From positions 250,001 through 301,833 of the forward strand of contig NMRA01000012.1 in NCBI GenBank assembly GCA_002633005.1: a DNA stretch of 51,833 nucleotides. Reading direction: 5' to 3'. The DNA comes from Phoronis australis. Its lineage: Eukaryota > Phoronida > Phoronidae. Below, piece after piece: positions 39,601 through 48,600 of this stretch. Below the pieces are notes generated by a model. The model saw only the letters and a list, made by a program, of their open reading frames with translations. It had not been told where the DNA came from and did no database searches. The first letter of the stretch is position 1. Each line of letters starts with the position of its first letter. The translations under genes were made by a program, and so were the position numbers.

Positions 39601-42600
39601 ATGAGATGACTTAATTAGCAGTACTGAGTGAATTCAGTAACATAATATTCATCATTCAGGGTTTGGCTATTTAAAACCCACAGGTGACAATAAAACAATT
39701 ATCTTCTCAGCCAGGACCATAAACCCTTTGTTAAGCTGTGTTTCCTTTCTTATACGTCCAACTGGAGTAGGTGTATGATTAAAAGGTCGTTCCCACTGGC
39801 TTCGAAGCTTTGGTATTTCCGGGAATACTTAACTTGGGTCCAGTATCAAAGTTAACAGCAAGATAATCCCAGAGTAAAGAGGTGGATTTAACAGGGAAGC
39901 AGTGACACTTCGCTCCAATGGGAACACTTAACTTTGATGTTATTGCAGTTATCGGCAGGGGGGACTGCCTGCATTTGCCAACAGCAGGCGGTATCTGGTT
40001 AATATTTTGCTATAATATTTATGGTTTTGAAATGCAATTTGTTGCAATTTATTCCTGTACTTGCTGGATTCTTTACATTAAAAAATCCTGCCTTACCGCC
40101 TTTGATTGGAACAGCTGTTAGCCTATTCAGGAGTCAATTTTCTAATATGTCATCTTCTAGTACTCCATCATCGTCCCAGCATGGCAACTGATAGGTGCCT
40201 TTTGAAGTTCATGTTCTGGTTTCCATTTGGTAAGTGGGATAGGTCCCAAATTTCAGCAGTTCATGTCAACAGGGCAGCATTTTTAACACACTTGAAGGCG
40301 AAGACAACCTTTTTTATGTCATTTTTAGCAAAAATAAGGTTCGTTGATTATCCCAAACATATTTTTCATTTATTTACTGCTTTTCGTAATTTAATTAATT
40401 ACTCGTCGTCTACTCTGGAAGTGAAGTTTTGGGAGGCAAGAATTTCGCGCCAGTTTCTTTTCATATAGTCTGACTGTGAAAGCAGTCGAGTCAGTCATTG
40501 TTCTACCTCGGTTGTGATAAGTTTGGTCGTCGTTTGCTTTTGCTTACGAGTCAGTTAACAATACATGCCACGCTGTTGTTGCGTACTGGGGTGTACTCAT
40601 TATCGTCTCATGTACAGAGGAAGAACTGTCCCACTTGCTCGAGTGTCCCGCGACACACTCCCACTGGAGGGTGATCTGAGCACCAAACTGCTTATATCCC
40701 GCCGTATGACTCCCTCGCCACACCTGGCACCTTCCAAATAGCTCCAATACAAGTCCACAATAAACATATCAAACTTAGGCTCACCGATCTGTTCATTGGA
40801 TGACGAACTGTACTCTTCACTGGATGTCGAACTGCGGGGCCTGTATTCACTCCTACTACTCAACAACGCTGTAGGGCTGCTTACAGGCTCTGGGCTAGAC
40901 CAGACAACAGCACAGGGCGAATCACTGCTAGTTCCCAGAATTGCACGCAATGGGGTATGTTCGGAGGCACGGGTGACAGTAGATGAAGTGCCTCCAATCA
41001 CTGTATATAGTGGCCACAGCTCACGAGGCTTCTTGCTTCAAAAACGCACTTCTCGGGGTTAGCGACGGGGCACTGCCGAGAATCAACAGCGACGGTATGG
41101 TACCCTTCTTCAGGCGTTGTTTCGCAGGGATCTTCATCAATTCAGCGTACATATCTCTGTCATAATCCGATGGCAGAAAATGCTTGCCACACACTCAGTA
41201 ACCCTCCATTGCTTTGTACGTTGCCTGAACAGGCAGCGCTGCTTTCTTCACGTGAACGAGCTAGCCAAGTACGGCGAAGTGTGTCATCCTTCGGAAAACG
41301 ACGCAAGGTACTCAAAGTGCGTGTGAGACGATGAGTACATCCCGGCACGCAGCAACAGCGTGGCATGTTGACTGACTTGTAAACAAAAGCAAACGACGAA
41401 CGAACTTATCACAAACGAGGTAGACTCGACAGCTCTCAGTCAGACTATAATGAAAAGAAAGTGGCGCGAAACTCTTGCCTCCCAAAACGTCACACCCGGA
41501 GTAGAGGACGAAAAGCTGTAATTAAGTGAAAAATGTGTCTGAAATAATCAACGAACCTTATTTTTGCTGAAAGTGACATGAAAAAAGGTTGCCTTCGCCT
41601 TTAAAAACATTCAAGTTTACACATCTCTTTTCAGTTCTGGACACAGATGACTATCTTTCTTCTAGTAACCAGTCCAGTTAGTTCTAACAGTGATAATGAT
41701 AGGCTTCGCAACGAAGTAGATACATCATGTACATCTGGGATGAAGTGCAGCTGTTTTCAAGGCCCGCCTGGTGCACCGGGTATCCCCGGGATACCAGGAG
41801 TATATGGTGAGAGAGGGACAGACGGCAAAGATGGCCTACAAGGGGCCAAGGGAGAAACAGGACCAACAGGTCCAAGAGGTGAGCATGGTTGATAAAAGAG
41901 AAGTATATCTACAAGAACTGGGCACCAATCAAGGATCATGACAAAGGATATCAATACAGCTGCATTAAATAGCCATTTTTTGATATAGCGCAACACAGTG
42001 AAATACAAATTGTTGCTAGATGATAGGGTAGTTGGAGGACAGCATTCTGTAAACTTGTGAAGACTTAATGTAGAGGGATATTTTGAAGCATTTTTGTAAA
42101 TTCTTTGTGACCATTGTGCTGTCAAATTGCTAAATGTTGTGTGGCAGGATTTTCAAGCAATTCACATAAAAAGTCCAACGTCCAAAAAATATCCATGAAT
42201 AAAAGAAATTGCGTTTCGGCCCAGTCAACTCAGCTCGTCTTGCAATCCAGGATTAAGACATTGGGTCATGCGAACAATGCTTCTGTCCTCTCACAATGAT
42301 AAAGAGGTGTACGTAGAATATCACCTAATCCTGCATTACGTCAATGGAAGAGTGACCAAGATGAAAAACCTGTGGACACTGTCTCAATCGGTGCCTGTGA
42401 AGTGGACTTGATGTTATGATGGAAATGAGTTTGGTCGTCTGCTGCAGAAAGCCGACACTTTTCCTTCGACAATGTACGAGCCTAATCACGTCAATTAGAG
42501 GACGTGCAAATTATGCCACTTAGACTCTGACTAAACCCGAGAAATGTGATCATTATCTATTGATTATTTTGAAATGGAAAAACTCAAAGTAATTGGATAT

Positions 42601-45600
42601 CTACCAAAACTACATGCAGGTTCTTACCCCAGAATATCTAATATAGCCTATTGATAAATTTTATCTCAAAATACATCTGAACACGTTATGACATGTTCAG
42701 ACAGACAAACAAGTATTTTATTCACTTTTCCTCATAAATGGCAGGTAATTTCTGTTATGTGAAGAAAAGTACATCTCCCCTTTTATTTTAAACAGAGGAG
42801 AATATGGCACTACAGGGGAGATGGTTATTTCAATTCCCGTCCATTCCCTAGCTTGAATGAGTTACCAGTCTCTATGTTATAATTAAATCAGGTTTTGGCC
42901 ACAGTAAGATTAAAAACCGGACGATCGCCGCACAAATAAAAAGTTCATGTTCAATCAACGTTTCGTCTATTCATTAGACATAATCAGGATAATTATTTAC
43001 AAAGGACAGCAAGTGCCAACATACAGCTCAGGTAGCATCCATAAAGTGAAGTGAGAGATACAGGGAATATAGTCAGTAGCTAGTCATCACAATAGTTGCA
43101 GGGTCACTGAGCTCTGCATGTTATTCAGAGAATCACAAGCATGACATAAGTATACACGCTTAATTAATAACATTGACATTTCTGTTAGAAATATCAGCTA
43201 TTTCTTCAGTCTGTTGTACTAAACTAGTGACACAACTAATTTTTAACAGGTCCTCCAGGAAGTACAGGGAGAGATGGTCGTGACGGGTCACGGGGAAAGA
43301 GAGGTATACCTGGCAGACCAGGAGAGCCTGGGATACCAGGCAAACCTGGCAGGAATGGTAAAGATGGGGACAGAGGCCAGAAAGGAAACTCCGTCATTCG
43401 TAACCCCAAAGTCGCCTTCTCTGTGGCGAGACGGGTAAAACTTGGACCCGTGGTCACTCACACGGCAATCACATATGACACGGTGTTTTTGAACGACGGT
43501 GACATGTTCGATGTCTACACATCCCATTTTGTGTGCAAACTGAACGGAACCTACGTATTCATTGCTCACATTCTAGGACAGGAGAATAACGACGCATACG
43601 CCTGGATTATGCTGAATGACAAGCATCACGTGCCCATGCACGGCGACGGCCGTGCGGGCTATGGCTCAGGAAGTAACACAATCATCTTAAAACTCAAGGT
43701 GGATGATCACGTGTGGATNTCAACTGAACAAAGACTCAGAAGTTTTAAATGACTATACCACCTTTTCCGGGTATTTGTTGTACACAGACTGAGAAACTTT
43801 AAATGTGACAAGTTACATATTACAAAAGTTTTCAAATTTAATCGTAGAATCAAGACTTTGTACTTGTTGAACACTGTTAGAGTTTTTATGATAGAATATA
43901 GAAGTTTATGAGAATTGCAGCTTTAGTTTAGTACCCTGACTTTGATACAATAACCAAAGGAAATCTTAGACTTACGGTAGTTGCTATTAGGGTGTGCTTG
44001 GTATTTCTGTCGGCCATGCTTTCTTTAATATAAGCAAATCTGCACACTTTCTCAATTCTTCAAGTGATTTGGCACATAGGCAAGAGGCCAGCAAAACAAC
44101 ACATAAAAATAACAAAAGCAAAGAGTTGATACGCGCCCACGACTAGAGGTGTTAATTAGTATCACAAAATGGCCACCACACGTCGCAACATTTCATAAAG
44201 TTCATCAACAAACTCAAAAGCTACAAAGTTACTCCACTAGGAGGCAGAGTGGTAATTGGATCCGTCCATCTGTAGTCACTTTAATGGGAATACACTTGCC
44301 AAATTTCAAAAAAGATTCAACACAGAGTTTAAGACATATAGTCACAGATGCAAAAAATGCCAGTAGGGAGCACCACAGCATCCATCTGAAAATCGATGTG
44401 AGTCATACTCTTGTCAGTGTGAACATGCCTGCCAACTTTCAAGACAATCCTCTGAGTCGTGGCAAAACAGAAGTCAGACCTCTACGAAAGTTAATGTCAG
44501 CCATATGGAAAACGTCTGCAAATTTTCGTGTCACTGTACTTGGGACTCGAACCAAAGTCAATGCCAATAAGAACATATCTATCAAATTTCATGAAGATAC
44601 AGCAACAAAATTGGCAGATTTTGAGGCAGAGACAAAAAAACAAAGTGCTACAGCAGTCTGAACTGCCCAAAATTCAAGGTCAGTTGTGCTCTCCTTGTTA
44701 GAAACTTATTCACAAACTTTCATAATGTTAATAAAAATGGTAGATATTGAAGAACAGAAAAAAATGCATTATTTCATAAGGATTCATCGAGTGGTTTGGC
44801 AAACGGAGAGACAAGCAGCTAAAACAGATTCAATAATAAAAATGACCACCAGAAAGAGCAGAATACATATAATCTGTCCAAAATTAGAAAGTTGTCACCA
44901 CCGTCTCAAGAGAAACCTATTTGCCAAATTTCAATACAAAACAGACAAGTGTGCCACCATTTCAGTATTGTGGACACCGTATCTGCAGACTTTCGCGTAG
45001 AGACTAAACGTCGTATTGAAGCTGTGTTTAGTTGTTACTTCTCTAAGCTCTTAACTTTAAAACAGTTTATTAATACCTAGAGTGATTTGACCACCAATTT
45101 TCAGAATTCTCTAACGTATTTAGTTGACGGATTGTACTTGCAGTAGTGAAAATATCAGGTTAATCATTGGAATGGCTCCTTATTGAAGTTACATAATTAT
45201 CTAAATACATGCTGCAATGGTAATATATACCCTGATAAAGTACACAAGAAAGAAGAGTTCTCTGCTTCAAAAGTTGTGCTCGTTTCTTAAACCAAAAACA
45301 CATCGCAAAAAAGTGCTCATGAATCTGCACAGGACAAGGTTAAATATGATTCTACAAAAGTTTGAAATAATTGTTCGTTGATAGCATCTATAAACATACT
45401 ACCACACTGGCTGTCAAAAAACCTCAATTGATACTGACGGCTCAACGCGCTGCCTCAAAGCCAGTGCCACCATCGTGTGTGCAAGAAAATGGGAATATGT
45501 TATCTCCTTAATAGAAATCTCTGTCACATTTCATAAAAATCCATAAGGAACTTTGTGTAGATATAGAGGTACATGCAAAGGCTAAATTGCCACTGGGGGT

Positions 45601-48600
45601 GCCGCAGCAGTTCAACCCCTCCGAAAATCACCATCAGCAATGCTCATCTCAATAGGAACACATCTGTGAAATTTCATAATTATTTCAGTGGTTTGACAGA
45701 GAGACGGATGCCAAAAAAACAGGAGCACAAATAATAAAAAGGGCCACCATGGATCACAGATAACGTAGAATCCGTCTCACAATGGAAAGATATCTATCAT
45801 AGAAATCCAAATTTCATGAAAATCCTTCAAGGAACTCCTTTGATAATACTAGTTAACATAAAGAAAAAATTAAAATTGCACTAGAGGGCACAGCAGTATT
45901 CTGATCCATCCGAAAATTCACTCGTGTCATTCCATCCATTATAGTAACGTGTCTCCAAAACTTCAAGTACAACCATCAAGGGGTTTCTGAGATACAGCAG
46001 TGAAAGCTGGCAGGAGACAGGGATGACAACATGTTCCCATATATCTAACTAATATGAGGGCACATAAAAATCTGTTGTGGAACTTTGTAAATACCTAAAA
46101 GCTAAAATTTCGACAAGGGAGCACGGCCATATTCAGATTCATCCGAAAGATGTAGTCATACAAACATTTCATGGATTTCTACAAGGGGTTTACCAGATAC
46201 CTCATCGGATACCCGGAGAGAGATGACGGCAAACATACACCCACATATCTATATGTGAGTTTGTCATTGTAGTTCATATTGTGTTGATATCATAGTGAGA
46301 GCAGAAATCAATGCTCCTGCAGCAAATACGCAGGAAAATATCTTTCACTTGGATGTTTGTAACAGACCCTTAAGAGTGCGACAGAAAACAAGGAAAGCAT
46401 ACCTTTTTGCAGGCTTAGGCTTTTCCTCAGTTGGCTTGCATTCCTCCTCTATTTCATCTTTTTGTGGAACTTCCTTCTTCTCCCCTGGAACAAGAGCAAC
46501 CCAGAGTGTTGATATACACCCACCATGTGTTTCACAAAAGATGAACATGTAAAGACTGCTCATTTTTTCAACATTTCCATGGTAGTCGGATCCATGCAGA
46601 AATCAACACCAGTTGTGCTCTCCTCATTGGGAACACATACTAGGTGAAATTTCACATCTACCAACTTGCATAATGATCCTTTAAGAAGTTTGGGAGAAAG
46701 GCAGATGCCAAGATAATAAACATGGCCACACGGCAGGGTTATACCAAGGCCTCAAAACTCAGCTGTGCAACTGAGCTAGAAAATCAAGTCACCCAGCCCA
46801 AAGTTAAGTTGCCCGTTTCGCGTCGGTCACAACAGACAAACTGGGCATCTCGAATTAAAAAATCACCAGAAAAACGACAAGTCACCAGATCATTTTGATA
46901 AGCACTCTATCAATAGGTTATGCACATAGGCTACACTGTGTGGCAATAACGCACAACACATTTTTCCCATTAGAAAGACTCAATTTTTAACAATGGGTTA
47001 AGTCAGCCAAAAACATTCCATGAAATATCACCTGTGGAAGTGACAGGTTTGTCACCTGTCGTGTCCTCTGGGTCCTCCTTAACACCAACTTTCTTTTCCT
47101 TAGGTGACTTCTTTGATTTGGGTGTAGATTTTTTCTTAGATTTCTTCTGGTCTGATGTTTTCTCAGCCTTGCTAGTTTTTTCATCACTCTTTTCTTTTTC
47201 ATCTTCCTAAATGCACAAATTATTCTAGTTTAAAACAAAATTTTGACGCTAAAATACTTAACAACTTGAAAGCAACTCAAACACGTTTTACCTAAAATCC
47301 CCAATCAAATCCAGACAAAATCACTCAAAATGTTGACCAAGGAAAAACAACTAAGCACTACATTCTAATAAAGATCTGGATTGTGAGGAGTGCCACTATG
47401 GTATGAATCACTGAGCACAAAACAATGACTCAGATTGACAGTTCTATACAATACAGACAGCAGTCAGTCAGCAATGAAAACACTTGACTGCTTAATGTGA
47501 TAGACATTTTTATTAATACTTTCATACATTCAATTACAAAAATGAATATCAAAATATGTGCAGTTGAACATACTTTTATATCGACATCCATTTTCTCTTC
47601 ACAAGGAACTGACTCCTTCATTACATTTTTTTCTCTTTCAATATTTTGCTCTTTACTTTCTTCCTGTTTTTCTGGGTCTACTTTTGACTTCTTAGCTGTT
47701 GAGGACTCTTTGTTTGATGCTTTTTTCGCTGGTCGTTTGGCTACAATAGAAGAATCAAGTGATACTTTTATTGAGCATATCGACGAAGTTGATTAACGGA
47801 AGCCCCAATTACCACCTAATTACGATGATAGACTAGTCCTTGTTCATAACCAATTATCACAAAAATAGGAGACTTAGCAAGTCAACCATAACTAAGCCAA
47901 TAACAAGCATATCTGCTTCTACGTAGACTGGCAACTTTTTATTTCCATGTAACAAATCTGACTTCAAAAGAAACTAGTGCATTTTTCCTGAAAAATAACA
48001 GAGGAGTTGTGTCCGTCGTCTTTTACATGACCCAGATAGGTTTCATGTAAATATATCAGTGTTTCTCTGTTCTTTAGCTATAAATATCAATCAGCTTCCA
48101 TGCTACAGTACAAACTCTCCAGTTTGGGGCAGCAAAAATAAAATATTTTATTCTAATAAAATATTCTATTCTAATATAATAAAAGGTAGGTATGTGCCAC
48201 CAACTATAGCAACTGTAATGAAGAGATTTTAAAGCGCTCATTAACCCACCTTCTACCACAAACACCAAACATTGATTTAGACCACTTACCTTTGTGAAAC
48301 TGTCTGAAATTGTTTCTCAGTCAAATTGCAAGGGCTTTCAGGGCTTTGAAAACACTGATAGCTCATTATTGCACGAGACCGGGCTGTGCAAACTTGTTTG
48401 TCAAGCGCATCATTTTAAGCACCGAGCAAGGTCTCAAAGAATCAAGAAACCGCCATGCAGTCTTTGCCAACCCAGAAATCAAATCTTAACTGAATAAGGA
48501 ACAAGTCGAGATCAATTTCATAGTGGTAAAACGCCGAAATTAAAAGTTTGCTTTTTGGATGGAACATGGGTTTTAAAGCCACTTTTAACTCACAAGTTAC

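Larger units (their letters stand above)
26769..40294. other. First 13.5 kb of the giant LIG1 intron
   Basis: Holds the 29.2-31.6 kb TIR element, the 25 bp and 22 bp tandem repeats, the 37.3 kb and 39.8 kb inverted-repeat elements and a tRNA-like relic. The stretches 26769-29214, 31644-37315 and 37907-39784 are AT-rich without recognisable coding sequence, despite a chance 120-codon frame at 35937-36299 (minus). Confidence 0.65.

Noticed and set aside
40106-40468. 120-codon plus-strand frame
   Set aside because: It crosses the left boundary of the THAP inverted-repeat element, so it mixes unrelated sequence. No recognisable domain.
40600-41001. 133-codon minus-strand frame as an independent gene
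   Set aside because: It lies inside the THAP element, downstream of the broken THAP domain, and is Ser-rich with no catalytic domain. It is treated as part of the transposon pseudogene.
43236-43569. Minus-strand frames rich in Pro, Gly and Ser opposite the C1q exon
   Set aside because: They are complements of the Gly-X-Y collagen codons, which commonly leave the antisense strand open.
44149-44661. 170-codon plus-strand open frame
   Set aside because: It runs through two units of a degenerate tandem repeat, has no domain, signal or splice context, and its composition follows the repeat.
46987-47202. 71-codon Arg/Lys-rich minus-strand frame
   Set aside because: It is the wrong frame of LIG1 exon 47032-47206. 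Splice phases select the other frame.
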